DNA of 64,000 bases from Baylisascaris procyonis. Taxonomy: Eukaryota; Nematoda; Chromadorea; Rhabditida; Ascarididae. Where the stretch lies: assembly GCA_037389465.1 (NCBI GenBank), contig JAZARR010000223.1:62001-126000 (forward strand). The letters are read 5' to 3'. A model generated the notes under the pieces. That model was given only the letters and a program-made list of their open reading frames with translations. It made no database searches and was not told the DNA's origin. The position numbers and the translations under genes are program-made. Below, in pieces: positions 34,801 through 48,200 of the stretch (within the stretch, counting starts at the first letter, position 1; each line of letters starts with the position of its first letter).

Positions 34801-37800
34801 TAACTTCAGAGATTTCGTTTCCTATCTATCAAACTTTAGTGAGAAATTGTGAGCATTTAAGTTTATGAATGTGGCAAATCCTCAAATTTATTCAAATGGG
34901 ATAACGATTTTCTTGAGATTTTTGATGCGAAAGTGATAATTGATATGCTTGCCACACATCCATCTCAATGTTTTTATTATATAATTTCAAGAAAATCTCA
35001 AACATTAAGAAGATGTTCTCGTCTATTAAGTCGTGAAACTGTCACCGAATCGGAAACCTATCGAGAACATCAATTGTAGTGCCCTTGAAAAGAATCCGTT
35101 CAAGACGAAACTGTCGAATATTATTAAAGAGTGATATCGAGATTTGTAAAGGCGAATTTCACTAGCGAGGGATGCCATTGCGAACAATTTTCCCTTCACT
35201 GTCTTGCATCACTGTGAGGGGGACGGGGAAAGGTTGTGATTACCTGATAGGGTAAAACGTATGAAGTTTAGACAGAATGCCACCACTGACATAAGGATGT
35301 TATTGATTTAAGGTGTAATGTTATACTGTAGACATTAGTGACAGTCGTTAGGTATACGTGCATACATCTGCGATTCGGCGAGCTTCTCTCGATCGATCCC
35401 CCGCTTAGTTATTAAACCAATGAAATAATTTTTGCATATTTATTGAGCAGTAGAATGATTGACCTATTATTTAGCTTATAATCAATTGAATAATTGATTT
35501 TGGCGATGTTAATTTCAATATAATAAAAATAATCGTCGGTTTGAGATGATTTGATCAGTGTCGATAGGTTATTCTCTTATAAATTGATAGCAATGAGCAA
35601 ATTCACTCTAGCAATAAATAAAAGTTCTAATTATAATTATATATATATAGCCCGGAGATCGTCCAGAATGAGCCCTACTCGGATAAAGCGGATGTATGGT
35701 CATTTGGATGTTGCGTCTATGAAATGTGCAATCTTAAGCCAGCGTTCTTCTCACATAACGTTCTACGTCTCGCGACTACAATCGTCGAAGGCAAATATGA
35801 ACCGGTCGATCCCAAATATTCTCCGTATGTTTTTAAACACTTGTTTAATTTAGTGATAGTGTTCGATATTTAATTTTATTATATTATTCATTAAAAATCT
35901 GATCGTAGTGATAAGAAGATATGATATTTAACTAAGGAAATTTATTCTGATATTATATTAGCTAAACTGATTACCTGGAAATGTTGGGTGTATATGAATA
36001 TTTTTAGTGAGTTAAGAGGTATGGTGGATGCTTGTTTGGAGAAGGATCACCGTCAGCGAGCAGATATTATCGGCATTTCGAGTCTTATCACAGAACGATT
36101 CATGTTATGCCTTGATGATTTATTTCGTGCACATGCCTCCAAAGCAAATAACGACTTATCGAAACCATTGCAAAAGCAACGGTAAGTAAATGAGATCTAA
36201 CAAATTTCATTGGTTTCTATGATTGCATGTTTATGTTAGTGGCAAAATTTGATTATTTATTATGCATATATAATGCTTGGATCAGATGTGATGCATTGTA
36301 TGCCTTTTTGGATGATTAGATATTCCAAATCACATTAGAAGAACTCTTAAATAAGTTCAAGTGAAGGAAATGTATGTTTCCATTGTAATTGATGCTATAA
36401 CGCAGACATGTTAGGGTTAGCTCGTTTATGTGCAAAGCTTTTTGTGATAAAATAGGCATTTATGAACATTTTTATTGGAGAAGATAGTAAATAATATAGA
36501 GTCGCCGCGTATTACCTTTTCAGCAACAGTTTGTGCCCCTATTTTCTGTTTAATTTTATGGGATTATTATTGTTGTCTGAAAAATGACCGAAAAATAACA
36601 TGTGAAAAGAGGAGAATTATAAGGCGCACAAATTGAATATAGTAATAGGAACGTCGTCTTTGCTGCCAACCACTTAAAAGTAGCAATCAGAAAAAGATCA
36701 CTTGCAATTGAAGCTTAAAAGTTGATTTTGATTGCGATAAACGATATCACCATCTTATCAAAGTCTGATAAACGATATCACCTCTTTATCGGAGCAAATC
36801 AAACTATCGATGATCCAACGATCAAATGTTCTTGAATGATATTTATAAAATAAGACGCCTTTTTTTGCAGAGAAGCGACAGCATCGTCGACTAATTCGGC
36901 AAATAGTCAAAAATTAACATCACATTCACTGGAAAATTGCCGTCATCTACGCTCACGTTCTGATGCGAAATCGACGTTACCTCAACGTGCATTTGGTATA
37001 GACAAACCACGAAAACGTTAGTGGCGATGTTTGTTTTGTTTATTGATACCAATCATATTTTAGTAATTGTATTTTTTTACTGTAAATATTAGGCATAGAA
37101 ATACGAATATAAAGTGAGCAGAGATTTGTTTAAGAAAGGAAATCAATATGACTTGATGGAATAATAAAATGATTAAAAACATTCGATGCGGAAAAACAAA
37201 AAAAAACCCTGAAAAATTGGTGAAATTCTTGATTAAAACTCAAAGTAGCTATAAGATCACGTTGTAGGTCAACTTTTGGGAAATATTCCTTTTATTTTTC
37301 TATAATTTTGGATTTCAAATAATACAAATTATACTGATGGATCTTACATACATCATTAAAGGAACATTATTGATATACTTGGAGCTGTATACTGGAGAAC
37401 GTAGTATATAACAACTAGTTTTTAACTTATAAAGAACGGAGAATTGATTAGAACGGATAAATATTACAGCAAATTCGGCGAACAGTTTACAAGAAGTAAG
37501 CACAAAAGTTACTATGGATGGTGAAACGCGTGCACTGAGTGCGAGCACCTCATTGCCTCGTCTAACCCTTCCCAACAGGACAACGAAATCTGTGTGGCAG
37601 AGTCAGTTAGCGTTTTTTTTTTTCAACTAGTGGAAACCATTCGCATTTAATTAGCTATATTCAGTTTATGAATATCAACAATCATGCTACTTATAAATTT
37701 GAAAATCAAACAAGTTTAAGGCATCTAATGGAATATTTTCAGCAGTTCATTGCTGCGCCTAGGTGACGGGTTTTTCTTCACTTCTTAGATGTCATTTCGA

Positions 37801-40800
37801 TCAGCAAATATGCTATCATTATCATCGATTTATTATGAATTTAATAATTCAAAAATCGGGCAATTTCTAGAAATTCAATGTTTGTTCGCTATTTATCTTT
37901 TTCGTTCATGCATTTCATCAATGCTGAGACTATATGTGCAGGTTAGAACGTCCTGCCATATATGGTTATCTTTTATGTTGCGTTTACTTCAAGAAAGTTG
38001 TTCCATCTTAGGTGGGGATTGAAGTTATTGCTTAAGCTAAGATTGGAAACGAGCAAGAAAGCACTGTCACAGGTAAGGCAAAACTTTGAGTGAGAAAATA
38101 CAGCTGAAATAGAAGGCACTATTTTCGCCTATGGAACATAGCCTCTATCACTTTCAACATTAGTTCAATAAATGAAGATTCTATTTGCAGCACCCATGGA
38201 ACCGCCAATTAGACTACCAAATCTACGTCAAATCGTGCGCGCTGATTCAACTGAGAACGAACGCCGATTGGCAACTGAACGCCATCTTCGAAGTAACTGA
38301 ATCGTTTCTTTGTTTTATGAGATGGCATGCTAATTATGTCCCCTAATAAAATCTCAACCGCAGCTCTCGGTATTTTTGAGAGTCTCCGACCCAAACATTA
38401 AGCGGTATATCCTTGATGGGTCCCTAATTGGTGGTTTGCCGAAGAAATTACAGGAGCCCCCCTATAGTTTTACTTTAGATGTGATGTGTTTTTGCTTTTT
38501 TTTTCGTATAAATATGATTGAGTAAAAGTTGGTTAGGAAAAGGTTGGAGGTATATGGAGAATGGATTGTAACTATGTTAGACGTCTTTTTGATTATTGAA
38601 TTTTAGCTATTATGGCTGTTGGTTCGCATAACAGCAACAAACCAAATGCTTATATTGACGGTTTTTCATTAAGAACAAAAGCTTTTAAAATTTTTAGTGA
38701 CAATAATGAGTTTTTTTTTTATAAAGTGATAATAAATAGAAATATTAGTGAATTTATACTTGTATGAGAAGAGATAATAATCAGGAAAAGATTTAAGTTC
38801 ATCTTTATTTCTTTACTCTCATAGTTTTTCGGCTCTTCTCGTAATCGAAATATAGGCTACGCATTTATAAGTGAAACAAATAGCACAAAAGGCAAATTTA
38901 TACCGTAGTTAATTGAAAACAGGATTATCATTATCTGTTTTTCAAATTTTTAAGGAGTTTTTTGAATTTCAGAGCTTACGATTCAATAGCAAACACCGTA
39001 AATCTTAGGGTCTTTTCAACGAAGTTATTGTGAATATATTTAGAAATGAAAACAGGAGGGGGGGGGGAAGCAGGATATTGTCGTGGTACTAGCAGCACCA
39101 CCTTTGAGGCTGTAGTGTTTGCAATACCTCATGAAGAAAAGAGCTGAAATTCGTGGTTAACGCTTTCCACTTCTTTGATATTAAACAAATAATCGAGTTG
39201 ATTTGTGAGAAATTTCCCTCAAAGTTTCTATAATTAACGCAATAAGGTGCAACTCTTTCTCACTTCTAAATGGTTCTAGAAGTTTCTTAGGCTCATAAAA
39301 GGGTTATATAAGCTAGGCAGCTAATCTCTTCTCTTTCTGTCTCTCCCTCTCCCTCTCCCTCTCCCTCTCTGTACGAAGAAAACGATCGAGAGAATTTACA
39401 AAGGAAACAAATTTTTGTAAATTTTTAGACGAAGAGGGTTAACCGTCTCGGGCGAAGTTGTTTTTTCTCCGTGTCGCATATCTTTTGTTATGTAAACCTA
39501 GATAGATGAAAATTTTCAGTGACGATATTAATTAGAAATTGAAATCACTAAATTACTGCGCTATTTTTAGTAACGTCGGCGGGTGCGGTTGTGAATGTGG
39601 CTGCAAATTCAGTACAACCGATCACCGATCCGGTGCTCGAAATCCTAGATATGGCTCACAGGTTTATACATCCTCGCTTATTTTCTAACCGTTTTCCGGA
39701 TTGTTTCACCGCATTATTCAATCCCACATAATTGCGCAGTCGTTGTACTCGAGCTTCTATTGACTCCTACTTTTAGTTAAAATTTACAGAGATTTCTCAA
39801 ATATAGTATTTTTTCCCTCAGAGGGGAGGGTACTTTAGGTGAAAAAATAAAAACTCACTTTTTTTAGGGTTGCAATATATCATCGACTGTCGCCTTCGCT
39901 AATCATTTGATGGGCTCCCTTATATAATTCATTTCGCTCGAATATTATAAGATCCTTTCATAATTTAACATGAACATTTCAACATAAATGCTCTAGATCG
40001 CTGTTAAATCAAATATTTCATTGTAAGTATATCGTCGAATTGAAATTGCTATATTTAGATTGGTTTATATCTCGCAAACGATCTCTCCCGATGCGGATGG
40101 CGTGTTAAAGATAGCGATACATCATAAACGACGGGTCATTGATCAATTTCGAAGGAATATTTTTGCAGCCGATTCAACACCTATACAAATTAAACGACAC
40201 TTGAGAAAAGTTTGTGGTATTTTCATCATTGATATCTTTTCATGTTTGTTTTGATACTGATATGCAGCGACATCATCTACGAGTTAAGTATTTAAAAAAT
40301 AACGTTGTTGGAATATGTACTTATGGTTAGGTTGAAGCATATGAAGCGTTGGGTTTCTTTATTAAGGCGTTATATATGTATACGTCCATTTGTTAAGTTA
40401 TATAATAACTCATTTTCCGTGAAAGATTTTGCACTAACTTAGAGCATATTTAGAATTTATTCCGATATTTGCAGTCTGAAGATGTATGCAAGTAGATTTC
40501 TAAACATCTTTTAAAGAGTGTGAGTGACGTTACGAAGATTTGATAAACAGTAAGAAGTAAGGTGTTTATTTGATGACTCATTTCGCTATATTGGAGTCAT
40601 ATTTATTAGATTGACATGTTTTTTTTTAAATATATAAGATATATTACAGTTGGCCACACAATCGGGTGAGCTAATTGATCTCGAGTTGGGCTATTCGGAT
40701 TTCCGTCCCGTTCTCGACAATATCGAAATTGCTGGATATCAAATAGGTGGGTATATTTCGTATATTGCTCTATGCATTTTCGGAGTCAAATATTTCCACT

Positions 40801-41382
40801 CAATTGTAATTGAAGAGATGAGAATGCTCCAGATGATCGCTATCACTCTTCATATTTTAGACGATAGTGTTTATTCATTGACATACTTGTTGCCGCATCC
40901 CTTTTATCAGGGAAAGCGCAGTTTTTTGGCAAAAGATTTGCATAGGCGATCGAATTGATTAAATTATAAATCCGTTGTTATGCTGCGTTATTTTATTACT
41001 TGTTGAAGGATTACGAGATTAGATGCTTTAATAAACGAAACCGCAAAAGCGTATATCATATCAGCCAACTTATCTCATATAAATTTCCACTCTATTTGAG
41101 CTCAGCTTTAGATCATTAAAATAAGGCAATAGGTGAAACCCGCCATTTAATCGACTAAAATTGAAAATCGAATTGAAATTTACAGATGGACGCATAACAG
41201 GGATCAGCTATGAACAACTTTATGCGTGCATTGAGGTTGTACTATCGGAGTTGAACGCAACGCAATTATTGTGTGGAAGACCTCCTTCACGACTCAAATC
41301 GCGTAGTTCATTCGGTGTTGCATTGGGCGACGTTTCTTCATTGCCTTCACCATCTCGATCCTCCCTTAAGGAAGAGAGCTGA
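22865..41382 (+). CDS. nekl-4: NEK10 / NEKL-4-like protein kinase (armadillo repeats plus NIMA-type kinase)
   Basis: Ser/Thr kinase of the NIMA family; NEK10 and C. elegans NEKL-4 act at cilia. Exons: 22865-23006, 24273-24380, 25032-25086, 25399-25492, 26636-26692, 27749-27861, 28889-28978, 29670-29854, 30234-30373, 31098-31265, 32331-32585, 33024-33107, 33517-33684, 34219-34321, 34674-34746, 35651-35824, 36008-36181, 36871-37016, 37470-37601, 38191-38292, 39571-39661, 40059-40209, 40650-40746, 41186-41382; every junction keeps phase. From ATG 22907 it gives about 1018 aa. Residues 1-370 are armadillo-like (QWHVAWTLAQLAED; DIGHYVHELTAY). Kinase about 395-690: GVGAFGCVY, ALKE Lys, HRDLKPNN, DFGLAK, YSDKADVWSFG. 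Then a Ser/Thr-rich stretch and a conserved C-terminus (LVYISQTISPD, GISYEQLYACIEVVL). Human NEK10 has Thr after HRDL; here it is Lys. The 5' end may lack exons. Confidence 0.92.
23996..24008. repeat. G13 homopolymer in a NEK10 intron
   Basis: Thirteen consecutive G on the coding strand in the first recognised intron of the NEK10 gene. The intron (23007-24272) shows no other supported feature. Confidence 0.9.
27190..27341. repeat. 76-bp tandem duplication plus a dispersed copy
   Basis: Two adjacent copies of a unit with TCTCACTTTATGACCAACCG, TTTCATAAATT, GGAATGGAATA and GGCTAATTTCCTTTT. A third, partial copy lies at 27567-27616, and a weaker match (GGTCAATCGGTTTCACAAAT) at about 31843. This is a repeat family in NEK10 introns. 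Confidence 0.85.
28100..28150. repeat. Dispersed repeat member
   Basis: Contains TTGGCACGATATGCGTTTTT then GCATTCTGCT. Similar sequence recurs at about 31800-31845 (CTGGCACGATATGCGCTTTT) and, more diverged, at 42460-42510. Probably a degenerate mobile-element remnant; no ORF or terminal repeat could be recognised. Confidence 0.55.
29200..29580. other. GC-richer island inside a NEK10 intron, possible mobile-element remnant
   Basis: In the intron between exons 28889-28978 and 29670-29854, about 380 bases are distinctly GC-richer than the AT-rich surroundings, without an open frame on the coding strand. The minus strand has a short frame (29142-29354) and the motif GGTTCGAATC at its start. It looks like an inserted sequence, but no terminal repeats or family are recognisable. 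Confidence 0.35.
39337..39370. repeat. (CTCTCC)n tract in a NEK10 intron
   Basis: Pyrimidine hexamer repeat. A G10 run lies nearby at 39058-39067 in the same intron. Confidence 0.8.
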
Positions 41383-43100
41383 TCTCAAGAAGGCATCCTT
41401 GGAGTCGTCAATTCGTTGCTGGTGGTACGGATCTCATTCAAAAGGAGGTAGGTAATTTTCTGGAAAATTTGGATGTTGCCCGAAGTCATCGTGTTTGTGC
41501 TTTTCTGCCGCGGTTACTTTGCATGCTCAGTTACTAACGTTGGCTGATATCTGCCTTATTAGAGGATTGCTACCACAAGAAGCGATAGATACAGCCGCAC
41601 TGTAATTACCGTGCAATGGTGATTACCGAGTTGAGTGATCGCCATCACTACAAACAGCATCTGCCGATATTTGCCGCTTGAGTATTTTGCAACTCAAACG
41701 TCGCAACACTATGAATGTGAAAACACTATGATTTTGCAAAGGATTTTTGTGGGACTGTATGTTACTTAGACGTGGAACAGAAAATCCCATATGGTCGATA
41801 GTTACGGCACGGTCGAGGAGGAGTTACTGCGCTGCGATACATACCATGATGGGAGGTGGGTGCAGCAATTGCTTTAATTAAGGCAACCTTGGTTTGCTTA
41901 TAGCCCTCATTGACTGTATCGGCATATTTTTTGTCATCGTCACACTTTCACCGTCGACTCGCTATTACTTTTGGCCTATAATTATGGCTGTAAATTACTC
42001 GGTGGCCATTTCAAAGATGAAACATTTTTCCACCTTCTTCATCCCTGATAACATCGTCAAGACCAGTCATTTGTGAAAAATCACACCTTGCAACTTCTTT
42101 TCCTTTCTACCACCTAACTCTTATTGCATATGTGGAGTGCATTAGTTTGACAACGCTAATAGCCTCACTTTTTCAGGCTTTCGATTTTTGCGGTGCATTT
42201 TTCTAACACATGAAGTGGACTGTGGCAATGTTGCATATATATTTGTCCGATCCTGTATCATATAGTATCGGCCAGGTATTCATCGGGGCTAGGGCTACGA
42301 AATCTGGTAGGTTTGGATTATTACGCCAAGTTCCAAGTCGATTCGTCAACACTGAAATAACTTATGGGCATTTAGAAATACCCAAAATATGTGGCATGCA
42401 TTTAGCAAGCAGTCGGCCTCTCGCTTTATAATGGGTGGGCGAAAACAAATGGAAGAGCATATCGGAGGGGCTGATACGATATACGATTTTGCGTTCCGCT
42501 CGTCGGACCAACCACCTTAACAAGTTGCACCAAAAAATAAAACGTTCGCATAATGCGTTCTGTTTGCTAAAATAAATCACTGATAAATCTCTCATTAAAA
42601 GATACGTCATCTGTGGCCTCATTGCCAGAAAATTGAACTTGACCAATTACAAAGTGGATATAAATTTTTTATTCCTTTAATGGATTATTTTAAAAAATTG
42701 ATTCAGAGGTCTTAAATTTTATTACGCATATCAAATTTCACAATTGTATAATTTTATTTGAATTCACCCTTTTCGGAACTAAAATTGTCAGACATAATCG
42801 CAAGGAAAAATTTTTCTATTTCTCCGAGTTTTCTCAAGAAAATAGTCAAAAAGAATAATTTATAAAAAAAAATAAAAACAGTTCTGCAACTCTCTATTCG
42901 CAGTACATACACGTAAATATGATACTATCGTGACGTATCTCGCAATGCTATGAATGCATTATTGCGAACGTTTTTTTGTTTGCTTGTTTATTAATAATTC
43001 GTATCGATGAGCGGAAGAATCTTGTGATAGTCTCTCTGCCATCGTTCTGCAGTTGTGCTGTCCCCTACCTGGATGATCCTATTTCTTCGTCCATTTACAG
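41383..43100. other. Intergenic after NEK10
   Basis: No gene recognised. The first clear AATAAA is far downstream (about 42571), so the NEK10 poly(A) site is unclear. Several 60-75-codon frames lie here but lack splice or family support. Confidence 0.4.
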
Positions 43101-43252
43101 ATCCTCGACTGTCTTACTGAATCCGTCATTGAGAAAATTTTTGGAAAAAAAACTGAAAAAAGAATGCTCCACCTAGGGGAATATCCAACTTCCCGTACTG
43201 ATAACGATTTTCCATCGTCTGATAACGAAAATGGGTGGTCCACCGGTCAATG
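43101..43252 (+). CDS. Orphan exon, product unknown
   Basis: Bounded by a strong acceptor (CCATTTACAG) and a donor (CAATG|GTAATT), one frame is open throughout: ILDCLTESVIEKIFGKK..., then an acidic, polar tail ending in ENGWSTGQ. Natural codon use and good signals suggest a real exon. It ends in phase 2. It does not fit NEK10 (already stopped) or FANCJ, whose start has an in-frame upstream stop. The left inverted-repeat copy begins 122 bases further on, so the rest of this gene may have been displaced or lost. Confidence 0.4.
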
Positions 43253-43373
43253 GTAATTCTTAGTTATTTGTTTCTCATAACTACCTTATTTGTTCACTCT
43301 CTATTTGTATTTGATTGTGAACCGTCTATGAACGGGTTTTTCTTTAAATGATTTCAGTTTATTTTTTCAATAA

Positions 43374-45012
43374 AAATTTTCCTCAGTTTCTATGATTTCG
43401 CAAAAGTTTTCATCAAGGATTTCACCAATTATGTGCATATTAACGAAACCTATGAGATATTCCATCATTAAATGCACATTTAGAAGGCATTCATCTAAAA
43501 TTTGGAAGTATTATTTTCTGGTTTAACGACTAAATTTAAAGTATAACAAAGGGGATTCGGATTGCCTAGCAGTATTCTAATACTTATTGCATCCATCTTA
43601 ATGACAACTACTAGACGGTCTGTAGAAGCGTCATATTTTTGCAACATATTTCTTTTAACAAATTACACTCTTGAAACGAAAAATTAATGCGGGAAATTTA
43701 AATCTACTTAGGCGCGAAATAATTTACAGTCGAACTCGGGTTGTGCAGTTCGTAAGCTGTTGTTTTTTCTCGATGTTCGCGAAGAGTAGGCATTAATTTT
43801 AGGTTGAGGGGAGGAAGGGGGGGGGGGAGGGAAGGGGTAGGAGGTGAGGTGATGATTCTGATTCACCGTAGAAATGACTTAGTAGTTGTATTAGGTCGGG
43901 AACCATACGTTTATGGAAACCGTATAACTTTGCGTTTTTTTCTCGACTTCTGTTTTTTTCCGCATAGGAATTTGTTCGATCGTACAGTATATGACTGCTG
44001 TTAGTTGATACTCAGTTTCGCATGTATATGTCGTTGCAAAATATGCATCACGATGACGTCATACTTGTAATTATACCCATATCCATCTATTAGATTCAAC
44101 TAGGGAACTACCTAATCTTTAGTTGCGAAATTGAGTCCATATAATCTATGCTATAGGATGACCATTTATGTCTTATTTTACTTCCATCTGTCGACTTCAA
44201 AAGAAATCAAATTTTTATGGGTATGCAAAATTTGCATACGCTTTATATCAGTTACTTTTTCATTTTACACTGGTGAATCATGAAAACAATGAATCCTTCG
44301 TAGCTAAATTTTGCGCCTTTTGATAAGCTTATCAGCTTATCGAAGTGGTTCATCCAGGTGAACGAAATAGGAAAGTGCTCGTCGTGCCATCTTCTTTGAA
44401 GCACTACTATACTTGTTTTAGTTATTTGCATATTTCATGCTTTTCTAGTAATTTTGGTATACAATCCACCATAGATGTAGCCAAAAAACATGGGAGACAC
44501 TTAGCGTTTCTCTAAGGAGAACTATCGGCCAGCTGGAACCATGGTTAAATAAATAATGAAGGGGGGAGGGGGAGGTGGAAGAACAAAGGATGTTTGGGGT
44601 AAAAGGTGTCGCCGATTTTCTCGTCATGAGTATTTGAGAGGTCGGGAGATTCAATCAAAAAGGCATTTGAAATGTGATTCAAAGAGATCCATCGCCGCCA
44701 ACTGCTGAACTTATTTACGGTAGCAGGAACTTCCTGTTTGAGTTTTTCAACGTACAGAGAAATTCCCATCAGTTCCTCCCTCCTAAAGGCTTCAAGTATA
44801 AATAATTCGGTGATCTGAACTCTTTTTTTTTTGATTCTTTATTACCTGTGGTTCTTATCCGATCCCATTATTTCCTGTGTCTTATGTTATAACCTCGTAT
44901 CGGTGTCATTTCCATTCGACTATCTTAATGTACTGTTACCCGCTTGATATCTGCCTAAGATGCCTGTTCGAAATAAATTTGTAACACATAGGTTGGAAAT
45001 ATGTGTCACAAC
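43374..45012 (-). mobile_element. Left copy of a 1.6-kb inverted-repeat element (IR-L)
   Basis: Its reverse complement matches 61289-63273 over its whole length, by eye above 90% identity in the core (for example AAGTTCAGCAGTTGGCGGCG in both). It includes the perfect palindrome TGATAAGCTTATCA at 44321-44334 and a G11 run at 43817-43827. No transposase is recognisable and I find no clear terminal inverted repeats within one copy. It ends about 207 bases before the FANCJ start codon. It is called mobile only because it is repeated; a segmental duplication is the alternative. Confidence 0.7.
44545..44769 (-). CDS. ORF shared by both copies of the inverted element (left copy)
   Basis: A 74-codon frame beginning MGISLYVEKLKQEV. 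The right copy has the same frame from 61525 with only three residue changes in the first 55 codons, then both become proline/leucine-rich through a C tract. The opposite strand is also open over much of the same stretch, so the conservation may only reflect recent duplication. Not recognised. Confidence 0.2.
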   Translation of the reverse strand: MGISLYVEKLKQEVPATVNKFSSWRRWISLNHISNAFLIESPDLSNTHDEKIGDTFYPKHPLFFHLPLPPSLFI

Positions 45013-45218
45013 TTTTTAAGTATTTTTTACTATTTGTATTCCTTCTATTGAAACCGTTTTCTTTCGTATTCATAACGACGGGAGATTCTATCGATGTTTA
45101 TATGATTGTCAAGGAAACTAGATGACATCACCACTGATCGATTTATTACAGAATCATTATCTTGCCATCGATATTGATTGAGATGTTTTGATGATTCCCG
45201 TCAAGTAGTTCATAAACG

Positions 45219-48200
45219 ATGGCGACGCCCAATTTGTTCAAGCAATGGCAGAAACGAAAACGAAAGAATTCGCTTATAAATGGCTCGTCAGTCTCAGAAA
45301 CTACATCAAACAATGGTACTTTTCATTACTTTTTATTTATATTACTCTGTAAGGTTTGCAAGAAAGTTGTTTTTTTTTTTCAGTAGGAATTCACAAATTT
45401 TAAATTTCTATCTAGGAATCTTTGTTTAGTGAGCTAGCAGTAAAATAGCAATAAAGTGGTGCTATTAGGGAGTGAGATAACCGAAGGGAAATGGCAGTTG
45501 CCATCGCAGAGAAATTTTCGGTAATAGACAACGAATGGAAAGGGAAGAAATCTGCAAAGATGTGTTGTGAATGAACTGGTTTGATGAGTTTCCGCGTTTT
45601 CCCAAAAAACTTCTCACTATATCGTTGAACATTGGCTTATTAATTCCAGCTTTATTTGAAAGTAAAAAAATAATATTACGGGTACTTTTCATTATTTTCT
45701 TTTTATTAGAGGATCAGAGTTTAAATAGGAGGCGACTTGTACGTTCATTGCGGTTCATACATCCACTCTTGACAGAATTTGGGTGGCCAAAATTGGTTTC
45801 TCTGAAATGACCGCAGTTGGTTAAAAAAAAAAGAAAAATAAAAAAGAATTTTTATTTTTCGCTAAGCGGCGGTTACTTCTATCTTAAAAAAAAAACTTCA
45901 AAAAATGAAGCAGACGATGATATCTAACAATCTTTGAAATCTTTGCTAACAATTGGTACAAATCACTAAAGCATTGATGGTCAATCCCTTATACGATCAT
46001 CGTTTATTAGAAATAAATCTTTCATTATTGAGGAAAAACACACATTCTGTACATTATGCAAAAGAAATCTCTTCATTTATTCCAATAATAACAACCTTTA
46101 TTTAATGAGCAATAAAAGGCCAATTTATTAGCATATATCTGGAATGTGAAGAAGAACAGAATGTAAAGATGGGGAATACAATTAAACATGAGGAAAATAT
46201 GATAGAGGTGAAATCAATATTCAAATGTTATGCGCAAGATGAACTCGAATATGAGCTCGAGATTTTATGATTCAATAAATTAGTGAAACTTAATTTTCCA
46301 TATGTAGCAGTTTCAGATGGCAAGAGATCTTTATCTAAATTGATTCAATGGTCAAAACTATGATGTAGTTAATTTATTTTTTATATATGTATATTGCGAT
46401 TTGCATTTCAACTTATATTTATAATTGTAAACTAGTTGAATTTTTTAAATTTAAAGCTTAAGAAAAATTTCAAAAAGGTAAATCCTGAAAAACTAAGAAT
46501 AATTCCTAGCAAAAGACAAGATTAAACTCGATCTAAGTCGACACTGCAACTTATTAGGTTGATAATCAGTTAATAGGGAACAGCAAAAAGTTTTATTCAA
46601 CTATATTTTTTATTTTTTATTTCACTAAAATTTAACAAGCGTCCAGTTCATTATAGTTTAATTTGATAAGTAAGAGATGCGTTTGTGAGATATATTTGAA
46701 TGAGGATAAGGAGAACGAATATCATGAAAGCAACTAAATGCTAAATTTAAGGCACTTTGCGACGTCGATTTATGAAACCAGAGCCGCTGGTCTATTCGGA
46801 ACTATTGGTTGGTGGCCTTTTGGTCAAGTTGCCACCGGGCATGACACCATATACAACGCAACGCACAATGATGGCTAAAATATTGACAAGTCTTAAGAAT
46901 AAACTCAACGCACTTATTGAAAGTCCAACTGGTAGTGGTAAGTAATTTTTTTTTTTAATGTTTCACGTTTTTCTCTCATCTGTTGAACATGCCATGAATG
47001 GTATATTGAAGGCTGAGAGGGATCGAGGTTGAGGAGGGGGGGGGGGGGTGGGGAACAAAGGAAACACACTTTCAGCAGTGACTTATTGTAATTGCCACAG
47101 ATTTTAGCATAGACTTTTAAAGGGTTATATGCTGATTGCAATACTTTCAGTGATCGTATGTTTTCTTGATAATTTTTATCTTTTTAGGCTTTTAGGTTTC
47201 ACTTACCGTGTTAAGCCATTTTGACCCACTTCGGAAACTGTGTGAAATCAGAAGTCTGCAAAGCCTGTCCATTCCAAGGAGTCGCTAATAGAAATGAAAG
47301 CTAAAAGTATATTAAAAAGAGATAATTAAAAATAAATTTGGAAGTTGTATGCCGGGGATAATTCGGAATAGATTGGAAGAGACTAAACTAGAGCTTATCA
47401 ATGCAAGACATTAGCTGTAGGCGTTTTTTTTTGTTTTTTATAAGTAAATCTGCTACCATCAGTGCAGATAGAGTAAGAAAAATTCTTGAGAGAGGCATCT
47501 AATCTACTATATTCCTTTTTATTAGTTTTTCGTTAATGTTTTGTTTTATATAAATTAAGACTTTTGTGCTTGAATGCGTTGATTTCTTTCTACAAACTCA
47601 ATGGATGGCTTCTGAATGAGTTTGTTGGGTGCCACAATATATTTTTTTATTTTTTCCACTCTGTTTTCATACTTTGCACTCAACACATATTCTTTTTTGG
47701 TTTTTTTTAACCAAAGTAATTTTTCAGGTAAAACGTTGGGTCTTTTATCGGCCACATGTGCATGGTTGGTACGCTATAAAGAGGAGAGGGAACGTTCGAA
47801 AGCCGAATGTCGAGCATGTAATAAGCATACGGTCTTGCCGCTTAATTCAATGCCTCCTGGTCAAGAGAACAGTATGGAATCATGGCCAACATCATTAACC
47901 GATTCACCAGGTCCGAGCACTGAAAATTCACTTGATTCGCCTTCTGTTAAGCGTATATTGACGCGTAAGTGTGTTCATCTTTTAGATTTTCATGCTTTAT
48001 TAGCTACTAGGAAAATATTTGAGTGGTGCGGTGCTAAAAGAGTGAGGCAATTGTGATGTTTTAAGGTGGTGATTACCGACCCAAGTAATTGAAATGAATT
48101 CAGTACAAGTAATTGTGGTACTGAAATTTTTCCCGGGGAGGGGGGAGAGAGAAATTCACCGCAGTTGCAAGTTTTTTAGGAGCAGAGGGGGGGGGAGGGG

